NCBI GenBank assembly: GCA_017428805.1
Contig: JAFRQC010000022.1
Coordinates: 1 to 25,454 of the forward strand
DNA: 25,454 nt
Direction of reading: 5' to 3'
DNA from: Prevotella sp.
Lineage (GTDB): Bacteria; Bacteroidota; Bacteroidia; Bacteroidales; Bacteroidaceae
Shown piece after piece: positions 8,177-14,453 of this stretch. Every line of letters starts with the position of its first letter. The stretch's first letter is position 1. A model generated the notes under the pieces. The model saw nothing but the letters and a program-made list of their open reading frames with translations. It was not told the origin of the DNA and searched no databases. The position numbers and the translations under genes were made by a program.

Positions 8177-9103
8177 TTATTGGCTGCGACGATAAATCAC
8201 GAGCAGGTTATCATCGTACTTATGACTTTCGGAAACCATCGCTTCAGCAGGTATCTGGGGAGCACGCGTACCGTCAGTAACCGTCATCGAGAGATTCGTT
8301 TCCACACGGAGTTCATCCCAAAGTCCTTCTTCCATAAAGGATTTTAGCGTCTGGGCACCACCTTCGACAATCAGCGACTGGATACGATGTGCATAAAGAC
8401 TATCGAGGTTCAAAGGGTGCTGATGGTCGATGACGAGGCGTTTGGGATCAGGACCACACCAGTCTCTGACATTCAGTTGAGGATGGTCGCGTTTGTCTGT
8501 GACGCGTCCCACCAGAATAGCATCTTCCTCGGCACGGAGCTTATGGGAGAGCATCTTGGTAAAGTCGGAGGATATCTGTACAGGTTGGAAATGGTCGTCG
8601 ATGAATCCGTTGGCCGTCTGTGCCCATTTTAAGATGATATGCGGCCGGTTTTCCCGATGGAATGTGAAGAAACGACGGTTGAGGTCTTTACATTCCTTTT
8701 CAAGTACACCTACCTCAACCTCGATGCCTGCATCCTGGAGTTTCTTGATGCCTCGTCCCTGTACCTCTGCATACTCATCGATACAGCCCACGACAACACG
8801 TTTGATCCTTTTCTTAATAATCAGATCGGCACAAGGTGGTGTCTTGCCATAGTGAGAACAAGGCTCCAACGAGACATACATCGTAGCCCCAGGCAACAAG
8901 GCTTCATCCTCTAACCCTACGGATGCAAAGGCATTCACTTCAGCATGTCCCTCTCCACAGCGCACATGATATCCCTCACCGATGATTCGGCCGTCGGCAC
9001 TCACAATCACAGCCCCCACCATCGGGTTCGGCTTCGCATTCTGCTGCCCGTTCTTGGCCAGCTGGATGCACCGTCGCATGAATTTTTCGTCGTCTATCAT
9101 CAT
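8177..9103 (-). CDS. ribD: Bifunctional riboflavin biosynthesis protein RibD (deaminase/reductase)
   Basis: A 308-residue cytoplasmic enzyme that deaminates the pyrimidine product of GTP cyclohydrolase II and then reduces its ribosyl side chain, steps two and three of riboflavin synthesis. The N-terminal zinc deaminase has H53-A-E55 and 'PCSHYGKTPPCAD' (C82, C91). The C-terminal reductase has 'KWAQTANGFID', 'ILVGRVTDKRDHPQLNVR' and 'LIVEGGAQTLKSF'. It is somewhat shorter than the E. coli enzyme, as the reductase part is compact. Two adjacent ATGs (9103 and 9100) are possible starts. It is divergent from prmC across a repeat-filled 55-bp gap; no clear -7 box faces it. Confidence 0.95.
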   Translation of the reverse strand: MMIDDEKFMRRCIQLAKNGQQNAKPNPMVGAVIVSADGRIIGEGYHVRCGEGHAEVNAFASVGLEDEALLPGATMYVSLEPCSHYGKTPPCADLIIKKRIKRVVVGCIDEYAEVQGRGIKKLQDAGIEVEVGVLEKECKDLNRRFFTFHRENRPHIILKWAQTANGFIDDHFQPVQISSDFTKMLSHKLRAEEDAILVGRVTDKRDHPQLNVRDWCGPDPKRLVIDHQHPLNLDSLYAHRIQSLIVEGGAQTLKSFMEEGLWDELRVETNLSMTVTDGTRAPQIPAEAMVSESHKYDDNLLVIYRRSQ

Positions 9104-9140
9104 TTTTTTACCTTTTTACTTTTTTACCTTTTTACTTTTT
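9104..9140 (+). repeat. TTTTTACC/TTTTTAC tandem repeat between ribD and prmC
   Basis: A 16-bp unit is repeated twice, and each unit is itself two near-copies of TTTTTAC(C). On the ribD strand it reads as an A-rich tract with GGTA/GTA steps ending at the ribD start codon, so it may serve as an A-rich translation leader. It ends at the prmC promoter. Confidence 0.75.
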
Positions 9141-9142
9141 AT

Positions 9143-9150
9143 TATCTTTG
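9143..9150 (+). promoter_or_regulatory. -7 box (TATCTTTG) of prmC
   Basis: TATCTTTG followed by CA ends 8 nt before the ATG at 9159, so transcription would start within a few bases of the start codon. This box rules out the upstream in-frame ATG at 8982, which lies inside ribD. Confidence 0.65.
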
Positions 9151-9158
9151 CACCCACT

Positions 9159-10010
9159 ATGACATACGAAGAACTCTGGCACAGACTGACTCACATCTAC
9201 GATGCTGGCGAGGCGAAAGCCATCGTCCGCTGGGTGCTCGACGTGCGCTTCGATATGTCGTGGACAGACATTCTCTGCGGCAAAGTTACGGAATTATCCG
9301 CACATGACCAAACGGAACTGGAAAAAATCATGCAACGACTTGAAAAAGGAGAGCCTGTACAATATATTATAGGTGTAGCAGACTTCTTCGGACGGCAGTT
9401 TCATGTAGCTCCGGGCGTGCTGATTCCCAGACCAGAGACTGAAGAGCTCTGCCGCTGGATCATCTCACAAAAGGGACAGTCCCCTTTGTGCGAAATCCTC
9501 GACATCGGAACAGGCAGTGGCTGTATCGCCGTCACGCTGGCTTTGGAACTGCCCGATGTCCAAGTGACTGCCTGGGATATCTCCAACGATGCCTTCCGCA
9601 TCGCTGCCGGCAATGCCAAATCCCTTGGTGCCAACATCACTTTCGAGCATCGTGACGCTCTCGATTCTTCACTCTTCACTCTTCACTCTTCACATCCCAA
9701 GTGGGACCTCATAGTGAGCAATCCCCCTTATATCTGCGAGAAAGAGAAATCAGCGATGGAATGTAATGTTTTGGAGCACGAGCCTCATCTGGCGCTCTTC
9801 GTGCCTGACGATGACCCGCTGCTCTTCTATCGCGCCATCGCCCAATATGCCGCCGAGGCCCTGACGGCTCAGGGCTCTCTCTTCTTTGAGATCAATCCCC
9901 TCTACGCCGATGACCTCGATCGGATGCTGCGAATGATGTCGTATCACGATATCTCTATCCGCCAGGATCAGTTTGGCAAATCCCGATTCCTTAAAGCCAC
10001 TAAGATATGA
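9159..10010 (+). CDS. prmC: Release-factor glutamine N5-methyltransferase PrmC (HemK)
   Basis: A 283-residue SAM-dependent enzyme that methylates the glutamine of the GGQ motif in release factors RF1/RF2 and so aids termination of translation. Visible marks: helical N-terminal domain, 'LIPRPETEEL' substrate loop, SAM-binding 'EILDIGTGSGCIAVTLA', and catalytic 'IVSNPPYI'. The start at 9159 follows the promoter and gives normal length. The loop between 'EHRDAL' and 'WDLIVSNPPY' (residues 170-179) is encoded by 7-bp repeats. The stop overlaps the recX start by 4 nt (ATGA), so prmC, recX and comF are probably translated from one mRNA. Confidence 0.96.
   Translation: MTYEELWHRLTHIYDAGEAKAIVRWVLDVRFDMSWTDILCGKVTELSAHDQTELEKIMQRLEKGEPVQYIIGVADFFGRQFHVAPGVLIPRPETEELCRWIISQKGQSPLCEILDIGTGSGCIAVTLALELPDVQVTAWDISNDAFRIAAGNAKSLGANITFEHRDALDSSLFTLHSSHPKWDLIVSNPPYICEKEKSAMECNVLEHEPHLALFVPDDDPLLFYRAIAQYAAEALTAQGSLFFEINPLYADDLDRMLRMMSYHDISIRQDQFGKSRFLKATKI
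9668..9695 (+). repeat. Four 7-bp repeats (TTCACTC) inside prmC
   Basis: TTCACTC occurs three times and a fourth, partial unit (TTCACAT) follows, directly before the codons of WDLIVSNPPY. A 7-bp period shifts frame at each unit, so the peptide (SSLFTLHSSH) is not itself repetitive. The frame of the gene stays open. Confidence 0.8.
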
Positions 10011-10507
10011 AAAAAGACATGACCGAACAAGAAGCCTACCTGCAACTGGCTGCTCTCTGTGCCCAGGCGGAGCATTGTCAGCAGGAGATGCGCGACAAAA
10101 TGCGACGCTGGGAACTCGATGAAACCGTACAAAACCGCATCATCGACTGCCTGATCAAGGAACGCTACATCGATGATGAGCGTTATGCCCGTGCCTTCGT
10201 TAAAGACAAGATCCGCTACAACAAATGGGGTCGTCGGAAAGTCCAGCAGGCCCTTTGGCAGAAGCATATCGATGCGGACATCCAACAGCAGGTTCTCGAT
10301 GAAATCGACGAAAAAGAGTATCTTGACATCCTCCGTCCACTGCTGAAGCAGAAGCGGAAGAGCATTAAGGCAGAGAGTGACTACGAACTGAACCAGAAAC
10401 TCGTACGTTTCGCTTTGGGACGTGGCTTTGGCTTCGACATCATCCGCCAATGCCTGAATGTGGACGACATCGACATAGAGGATATAGATGACGATGAAAC
10501 CGATTAG
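10007..10507 (+). CDS. recX: Regulatory protein RecX
   Basis: A 166-residue, strongly charged, all-helical protein with the RecX three-helix repeats, seen in 'CLIKERYIDDERYARAFVKDKIRYNKWGRRKV' and the following 'ALWQKHIDADIQQQVLDEI'. RecX binds RecA filaments and limits recombinase activity. The C-terminus is very acidic (DDIDIEDIDDDETD), which is partly dictated by the overlap with the start of comF. It overlaps prmC by 4 nt and comF by 20 nt. RecA is not in the window. Confidence 0.9.
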   Translation: MKKDMTEQEAYLQLAALCAQAEHCQQEMRDKMRRWELDETVQNRIIDCLIKERYIDDERYARAFVKDKIRYNKWGRRKVQQALWQKHIDADIQQQVLDEIDEKEYLDILRPLLKQKRKSIKAESDYELNQKLVRFALGRGFGFDIIRQCLNVDDIDIEDIDDDETD

Positions 10508-11195
10508 TTTCTGGCATCGCCTGCTCGACCTGATCTCTCCTCGTCTTTGCGTGGTGTGTGGCCAACGGCTGACCGTCAGTGAGGAGATTATCTGCTCCAA
10601 GTGTAACCTGCACCTGCCTCGCACAGGCTTCCAAAAGGATCCTTACGAGAACGAGATGGCCAAGTTGTTCTGGCACCAGATCCCTATTGAGCGCGCTACA
10701 GCCCTCTTCTATTATGAGGCTCACTCCGAGACCGCCAACATCCTCTATGAACTGAAATACAAAAATCATCCAGAGATTGGCGAGGTGATGGGCAGACTGA
10801 TGGCAAGGGAACTGCAAACCTCCGGATTCTTCGATGGAATCGACGGAATCGTACCCATACCATTGGCCAGGAAGCGCCAGCGGCAGCGAGGCTACAACCA
10901 AAGTATGGAGATTGCCCGAGGAGTGAGCGAGATCACCGGCCTGCCTATATATAATAAGGTGGCCAGGCGCAATGCCTTTGAGGGGAGCCAGACCAGTAAA
11001 GGCCGCTGGGAACGCAACGAGAATGTGGAGGGTGTCTTCGAGGTGAAAGACGTCTCAGCCATTCAGGGCAAGCATCTGCTCATTATCGATGATGTGGTCA
11101 CCACAGGTGCCACCGTCATTGCCTGTGCCAAAGAACTGTGCAAGGGCGGCCATGTCAAAGTGAGCGTCATTTCACTCGGCTTCGCAAAGAGTTAA
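10488..11195 (+). CDS. comF: ComF-family phosphoribosyltransferase-like protein
   Basis: A 235-residue protein of the ComF/GntX family, linked to DNA uptake and single-strand DNA handling in competent bacteria. The N-terminal zinc knuckle has two CxxC pairs (CVVCG and CSKC). The C-terminal type I phosphoribosyltransferase fold shows 'GIVPIPLARKRQRQRGYNQS' and the PRPP-binding 'LLIIDDVVTTGATVIACA'. The start at 10488 lies within recX; an ATG at 10494 is an alternative. It ends 5 bp from the convergent msrC stop. A role in DNA uptake here is inferred from the family only. Confidence 0.9.
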   Translation: MTMKPISFWHRLLDLISPRLCVVCGQRLTVSEEIICSKCNLHLPRTGFQKDPYENEMAKLFWHQIPIERATALFYYEAHSETANILYELKYKNHPEIGEVMGRLMARELQTSGFFDGIDGIVPIPLARKRQRQRGYNQSMEIARGVSEITGLPIYNKVARRNAFEGSQTSKGRWERNENVEGVFEVKDVSAIQGKHLLIIDDVVTTGATVIACAKELCKGGHVKVSVISLGFAKS

Positions 11196-11200
11196 CAGCC

Positions 11201-11683
11201 TTATAAAGACTCGAACAAGCGACAGATGGTCTCTAAATGGCGACGGTCTGTCTCATCGAATGTCGCCAGTTCTTTGCTGTCGATATCAAGTACAGCCGTC
11301 ACCTCGCCCTCCTTCGAGAACAGGGGAACGACGATCTCCGAACGTGAAAGACTGCTGCATGCGATATGACCAGGGAACTGCTCGACATCTGGCACGACGA
11401 TCGTCTCCTTCCGTTGCCAGGCTGTACCACAGACGCCTCGTCCAAAGGCGATATGCATACAGGCCACAGGCCCCTGGAACGGTCCCAGCACCAACTCTTG
11501 TCCGCTGCCTTCATGCGAACCACCCTTCGGCATCACTCGATAGAACCCTGTCCAGAAGAATCCCATCGTCTCATGGATGGCAGCCGCCACATTGGCCATC
11601 ACAGCCACCACATCCTTCTCGCCCTCAATCAGGCTCCGTATCTGCTCTGTCAGCAGACGATATTTCTCTTCTTTATTCATCAC
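11201..11683 (-). CDS. msrC: Free methionine-(R)-sulfoxide reductase (GAF-domain fRMsr)
   Basis: A 160-residue GAF-domain enzyme that reduces free methionine-R-sulfoxide, protecting against oxidation. The conserved cysteines lie at 75, 85 and 109, with the 10- and 24-residue spacing of the E. coli enzyme, in 'ACMHIAFGRGVCGTAW' and 'VPDVEQFPGHIACSSLSRSE'. Compared with the typical family there is an extra glycine/serine-rich loop (PKGGSHEGSGQ) between 'GFYRV' and 'ELVLGPFQG'. The stretch encoding this loop recurs as a fragment at 13722-13811. The promoter lies at 11700-11731 on the minus strand. Confidence 0.93.
   Translation of the reverse strand: MMNKEEKYRLLTEQIRSLIEGEKDVVAVMANVAAAIHETMGFFWTGFYRVMPKGGSHEGSGQELVLGPFQGPVACMHIAFGRGVCGTAWQRKETIVVPDVEQFPGHIACSSLSRSEIVVPLFSKEGEVTAVLDIDSKELATFDETDRRHLETICRLFESL
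11479..11568. repeat. Duplicated 90-bp segment, copy A (inside msrC)
   Basis: This 90-bp part of msrC (residues about 39-68) recurs at 13722-13811 in the same orientation with 83 of 90 positions identical and no gaps by my alignment. See the partner entry for the reading of this pair. Confidence 0.85.
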
Positions 11684-11699
11684 TTCTCATATTTTTGTG

Positions 11700-11731
11700 C
11701 AAAGGTAAACTATTTTTCTGAAACCACCAAA
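11700..11731 (-). promoter_or_regulatory. msrC promoter (-33 TTTG, -7 TACCTTTG)
   Basis: Read on the minus strand, TTTG (11731-11728) and TACCTTTG (11707-11700) are separated by 20 nt, the usual Bacteroidota arrangement, and the start codon follows 16 nt later. Between the boxes lies GTTTCAGAAA, also present at the same spacing in the promoter at 11836-11860. Confidence 0.75.
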
Positions 11732-11835
11732 CGCCTCCCCTAGAATCTGACGCTGTCATTTCTTGCGTCCTTTTAGCAGCAAGCGGCATAGCCGGGCGGT
11801 CATAATTGTCATCTTTTCCATCCAAATCCTTGCAA

Positions 11836-11860
11836 GTTTCAGAAATATTTCCTATCTTTG
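11836..11860 (+). promoter_or_regulatory. Promoter of the small hypothetical gene (-7 TATCTTTG) with TTTCAGAAA box
   Basis: TATCTTTG at 11853-11860 lies 33 nt before the ATG at 11894. GTTTCAGAAA begins 17 nt before the -7 box, the same position as in the divergent msrC promoter. TTTC-A-GAAA is a short palindrome and a candidate operator. The upstream TTG codon at 11858 overlaps the -7 box and is not a start. Confidence 0.6.
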
Positions 11861-11893
11861 CCCACAAATAGTGAAAGTAATACCCAAACAATT

Positions 11894-12259
11894 ATGGAAG
11901 CTGTATTAACAAGGCCAGAGAATGACACCGTAGAAGCATACTGGAAAATGCTTTCTACATTGAGCAGGACTGTGAAGTTGAGTCTTGCATCAAAACTGAC
12001 GAAATCTGTGCTTGATGATGAGATTGCAGAGAGGAGTTCGCTTCCCTCCCGCAAGGCGAGGGTTATTAGGAGGGCTGTCGCTGCGCCTTCTGACGCAGAA
12101 CTGGAGGCAAGATTCGCTAATCTTGAAAAGCCTCAGGAACCAGATAACGATTCCGAGTGGCAAGACATCATTAAAGCTAATTCTTGCAAGACCATCAAAC
12201 CCATAGAGAAATGGCCCTATGCTCACGGGGTGCCTGACTCTTTGAGAGGTGTGGTGTGA
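11894..12259 (+). CDS. Small hypothetical protein, possibly antitoxin-like
   Basis: A 121-residue soluble, charged protein that I cannot assign to a named family. The N-terminus (MEAVLTRPENDTVEAYWKML) is followed by 'STLSRTVKLSLASKLTKSVL', a helix-type stretch resembling those in small antitoxin-like proteins of Prevotella; then a basic, serine-rich loop, an acidic 'SDAELEARFANLEKP' helix and 'KTIKPIEKW'. No toxin gene lies next to it, so the antitoxin idea is weak. The last 14 codons (PYAHGVPDSLRGVV) lie inside the 161-bp duplicated repeat B, so the present C-terminus was probably supplied or shared by a repeat. The stop codon is within the first arm of the 12256-12326 palindrome. Confidence 0.65.
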   Translation: MEAVLTRPENDTVEAYWKMLSTLSRTVKLSLASKLTKSVLDDEIAERSSLPSRKARVIRRAVAAPSDAELEARFANLEKPQEPDNDSEWQDIIKANSCKTIKPIEKWPYAHGVPDSLRGVV

Positions 12260-12374
12260 CAATTGGGACAATTGGACAGCCATTTTGGGGGAGAAAAAAT
12301 GCATTGTCTTTTGTCCCAATTGTCACAGGATCTCGGAGACAGGTCATTGATTTTTAGGAAAAGATCTATGACCT
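12214..12374. repeat. 161-bp duplicated segment, copy B1
   Basis: This segment recurs at 13884-14044 in the same orientation with only two differences by eye (12228 and 12254). It contains the C-terminal codons of the small hypothetical gene, the 71-bp palindrome at 12256-12326 and a hairpin with AGGTCAT/ATGACCT arms. The two copies flank the sigma factor and membrane protein genes. Confidence 0.95.
12256..12326. repeat. 71-bp palindrome with GTGACAATTGGGACA arms, copy 1
   Basis: Positions 12256-12270 and 12312-12326 are exact reverse complements (15 bp); the inner part also pairs imperfectly. It starts at the stop codon of the preceding gene. The same arms occur at 13926-13996 (inside copy B2) and at 14313-14429. 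There is no T-run, so it is not a standard terminator. Confidence 0.9.
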
Positions 12375-12419
12375 GTCCTTTCTAATTTCAGGATTCCGCA
12401 AGATTTCCTGACGTTTTCT

Positions 12420-12454
12420 TTTGGGTTTCAAATCAAATCAAATCGATACTTTTG
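12420..12454 (+). promoter_or_regulatory. Probable promoter of the ECF sigma operon
   Basis: TACTTTTG (12447-12454) is preceded 23 nt upstream by TTTG (12420-12423). The leader to the ATG at 12537 is about 80 nt. The stretch between the boxes contains repeated AATCA units. Spacing is slightly long for a consensus promoter; autoregulation by the encoded sigma factor is possible but not visible. Confidence 0.5.
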
Positions 12455-12536
12455 CAAAAATTTATTTGATTTTCTGTAGTTTTTTTCCTCCATCTTGTGA
12501 CTTATTATCAAAGGATGATTTATCAAACAAGAAGAA

Positions 12537-13022
12537 ATGAACGATTTAGAACGTGAGTTTGAAGAAATGGCAAGGGCTAACCGCAGTACGATTTACACCG
12601 TCTGCTACATGTTCTCCCAAGACCAAGATGAGGTTGCCGACTTATTCCAGGAAGTTCTTATCAACCTGTGGAAGAGTATGCCGACATTTGAAGGGCGAAG
12701 CAATGTGCGCTCTTGGATCTATCGCGTCAGTCTGAATGTGTGTATCTCACTCGATCACAAGAAAAGACGTCATAAGACGGTTCCCCTAACGATGGACATC
12801 AATCCCTACGAAGAGACGGAAAGTAATCAGAACTCCCGGCAGATGGATATACTTCGAAGGCGTATAGCCAAACTTGGTCAATTCGATCGTGCCATTATTC
12901 TGCTATGGCTGGAGAACATCAGTTACGAAGAGATTGCTGCCATCATGGGCATTACTGTGAAGAACGTCTCAGTACGTCTCTACCGTATCAAGGAGGAATT
13001 AAAGAATATGTCAAACGAATAA
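12537..13022 (+). CDS. ECF-type RNA polymerase sigma factor
   Basis: A 161-residue sigma-70 family protein with regions 2 and 4 only. Region 2 (about residues 10-78) shows 'DEVADLFQEVLINLWKSMPTFEGRSNVRSWIYRVSLNVCISL', and region 4 (about 105-158) shows a helix-turn-helix 'ISYEEIAAIMGITVKNVSVRLYRIKEEL'. Such factors direct RNA polymerase to a small regulon when released from a partner. The next gene starts 15 bp later and encodes a membrane protein, which is the natural candidate partner. No zinc-binding anti-sigma motif is seen. The pair sits between two copies of a 161-bp repeat. Confidence 0.93.
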   Translation: MNDLEREFEEMARANRSTIYTVCYMFSQDQDEVADLFQEVLINLWKSMPTFEGRSNVRSWIYRVSLNVCISLDHKKRRHKTVPLTMDINPYEETESNQNSRQMDILRRRIAKLGQFDRAIILLWLENISYEEIAAIMGITVKNVSVRLYRIKEELKNMSNE

Positions 13023-13037
13023 AAAACAACAGGAATT

Positions 13038-13646
13038 ATGGAAAATCTGAATAACAACTTACAGGAATTGGAGGAACTTCGCAGTCAGGTCGCTGAGTTT
13101 AAGAAACATGTGGAACAGCAGGAGATTGTCAGCCGCCGTCTGTTGAAAGAGGCGATGAAGGGTCATGTGTCTTGGATCAAGCAGATGAGTATTTGGGGTA
13201 GCGTAGGCGAACTGGTGATATTACCCTTTTTAGTTTACGCTCTAAGAAGCATTGTCGGCGTTTCATGGCTGCCAATTATTGTCATAGGGCTTGCGATTGT
13301 TGGTGAGGCTGTTTTCAACTTCTGGAATGTCAGTTCCATCCGCGACAAGCATTTGGCAGTCGACGACGTGCTCAGTGCCCAGCAGCGGCTGATAACCTTC
13401 AAGCGCAGGGAGAAACTTTACACATACGGCATACTTCCTTTCATATTTCTCTGGGTAGTATGGCTTCTCTTTGATGTGTATTACGGCACCGATATCCCAT
13501 TTTTCCCCTCAAGTGACAGGTTGCTTGTCCATTTCGTGGTGATTGTCATCACATTAGCCGTATTCTTCTATGTCTTTTACCGTGAGATGCGCTCGCTGAA
13601 CAAGGCTATCAAGAATATAGACGAATTTGGCGAAAAGAACAACTGA
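13038..13646 (+). CDS. Four-helix membrane protein, probable partner of the sigma factor
   Basis: A 202-residue protein. Residues 1-42 are a charged helix that is likely a coiled coil (NNLQELEELRSQVAEFKKHVE). Four hydrophobic segments follow: about 54-70, 76-95, 131-152 and 163-186, then a short charged tail. I do not recognise a named family. It follows the ECF sigma gene by 15 bp and must be co-transcribed, so by analogy with sigma/anti-sigma pairs the cytosolic coiled coil could hold the sigma factor at the membrane; this is inference. Confidence 0.85.
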   Translation: MENLNNNLQELEELRSQVAEFKKHVEQQEIVSRRLLKEAMKGHVSWIKQMSIWGSVGELVILPFLVYALRSIVGVSWLPIIVIGLAIVGEAVFNFWNVSSIRDKHLAVDDVLSAQQRLITFKRREKLYTYGILPFIFLWVVWLLFDVYYGTDIPFFPSSDRLLVHFVVIVITLAVFFYVFYREMRSLNKAIKNIDEFGEKNN

Positions 13647-13668
13647 CAATAGAAAAATAAAAATCTCA

Positions 13669-13712
13669 GGGGCAGGTCATTGATTTATAGGAAAAGATCT
13701 ATGATCTGCCCC
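13669..13712. repeat. Hairpin with GGTCAT arms after the sigma operon
   Basis: A 12-bp stem (GGGGCAGGTCAT with ATGATCTGCCCC, one G-T pair) surrounds a 20-nt loop that is nearly the same as in the hairpins ending copies B1 and B2. It follows the membrane protein gene by 22 bp and may end its transcript, but the right arm is followed by TCTAATTAC rather than a T-run. Confidence 0.7.
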
Positions 13713-13721
13713 TCTAATTAC

Positions 13722-13811
13722 ACGGTACCAGCACCAACTCTTGTCCGCTGCCTTCTGGTGAACCACCCTTCGGCATCACTCGATAGAATCCTGTCCACAA
13801 GAATCCTATCG
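13722..13811 (-). pseudogene. Fragment of a msrC gene (duplicate of 11479-11568)
   Basis: On the minus strand this reads 'GFLWTGFYRVMPKGGSPEG' and then 'SGQELVLVP', clearly the same stretch as in msrC. Seven of 90 bases differ, and the protein changes are few, so the source was probably a functional msrC, either the local gene or one from a related strain. Nothing of the remaining gene is present. Confidence 0.85.
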
Positions 13812-13842
13812 CACAGGGGACAGGAGTCTTGTGCTCATGGAA

Positions 13843-13929
13843 ATGAAATATTCGTTGAAGCGTCAGCTGAATCTTGTTTCTCAGCCCTATGCTCACGAGG
13901 TGCCTGACTCTTTGAGAGGTGTGATGTGA
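13843..13929 (+). other. 28-codon open frame ending in the repeat-borne tail
   Basis: The frame MKYSLKRQLNLVSQ is followed by PYAHEVPDSLRGVM and a stop. Its second half corresponds to the C-terminus of the small hypothetical protein at 11894-12259, with the same reading frame preserved in both repeat copies. It is more likely a remnant than a gene, as no promoter or ribosome site is evident. Confidence 0.3.
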
Positions 13930-14044
13930 CAATTGGGACAATTGGACAGCCATTTTGGGGGAGAAAAAATGCATTGTCTTTTGTCCCAATTGTCACAGGA
14001 TCTCGGAGACAGGTCATTGATTTTTAGGAAAAGATCTATGACCT
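13884..14044. repeat. 161-bp duplicated segment, copy B2
   Basis: Copy of 12214-12374 with two differences (13898 and 13924), shifted by exactly 1670 bp. It contains a full second copy of the 71-bp palindrome (13926-13996). After 14044 the two copies part: the right arm of the last hairpin is followed by unrelated sequence here. Confidence 0.95.
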
Positions 14045-14180
14045 CTTTGATCTCCAAAGACCTCTCTGATCTCCTTGAGGCCTTTGCCCGCCGATCGTGT
14101 ACAAGGAGGAAAATTTTCCCTCTTGCAGGAAACCTATGTCCCCGACTTTGAAAAAAGAGATCAAAGACCTCTAATTACAC
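14045..14180. repeat. Nested inverted repeat (CTTTGATCTC arms) in non-coding sequence
   Basis: CTTTGATCTC at 14045-14054 is the exact reverse complement of 14157-14166. Near-copies of TGATCTCC lie inside the left part. It ends with CTCTAATTACAC (14169-14180), the same 12 bp that follow the hairpin at 13669-13712, suggesting that this block was inserted into, or grew within, that element. No coding frame is convincing. Confidence 0.6.
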
Positions 14181-14312
14181 CCTCTAATTCGTTGTATCGT
14201 CATTCACACCAAAAGCGAAAAGACCATTATCTTTAAAATAACGAAATTCTCGTTCATTTCATTTACCTTCGCTAAAAACAAAGTTGCAAAGTTAGAGTGA
14301 GAAAATATTGTA

Positions 14313-14429
14313 GCGTGACAATTGGGACAAAGGACAATTGATTTTTTCCTACTTCCGAGAAGGTAGGGATGGTTCTTCTCTTTCCGAGGAGCGCAAAAAA
14401 TGACTGTCCAATTGTCCCAATTGTCACGC
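14313..14429. repeat. 117-bp palindrome with GTGACAATTGGGACA arms, copy 3
   Basis: Positions 14313-14329 and 14413-14429 are exact reverse complements (17 bp) that contain the same 15-bp arm as the palindromes at 12256-12326 and 13926-13996. The interior is different and longer but again pairs imperfectly with itself. It ends 24 bp before the gene remnant at 14454. Confidence 0.9.
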
Positions 14430-14453
14430 GAATGGTTATATGGGGATAACGCG

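Noticed and set aside
8982..9158. Upstream in-frame ATG giving a 342-residue PrmC
   Set aside because: It would start inside the divergent ribD gene and before the prmC promoter; the ATG at 9159 gives the normal length.
11260..11743. Two plus-strand frames (153 and 125 codons) over msrC
   Set aside because: Both are antisense to msrC, which is certain from its three conserved cysteines and family motifs.
13680..13907. 75-codon plus-strand frame over the msrC fragment
   Set aside because: It is antisense to the recognisable msrC fragment and has no family features.
12214..14044. Composite transposon or insertion sequence around the sigma operon
   Set aside because: The 161-bp direct repeats lack terminal inverted repeats of an IS and no transposase is encoded between them; kept only as a duplication.
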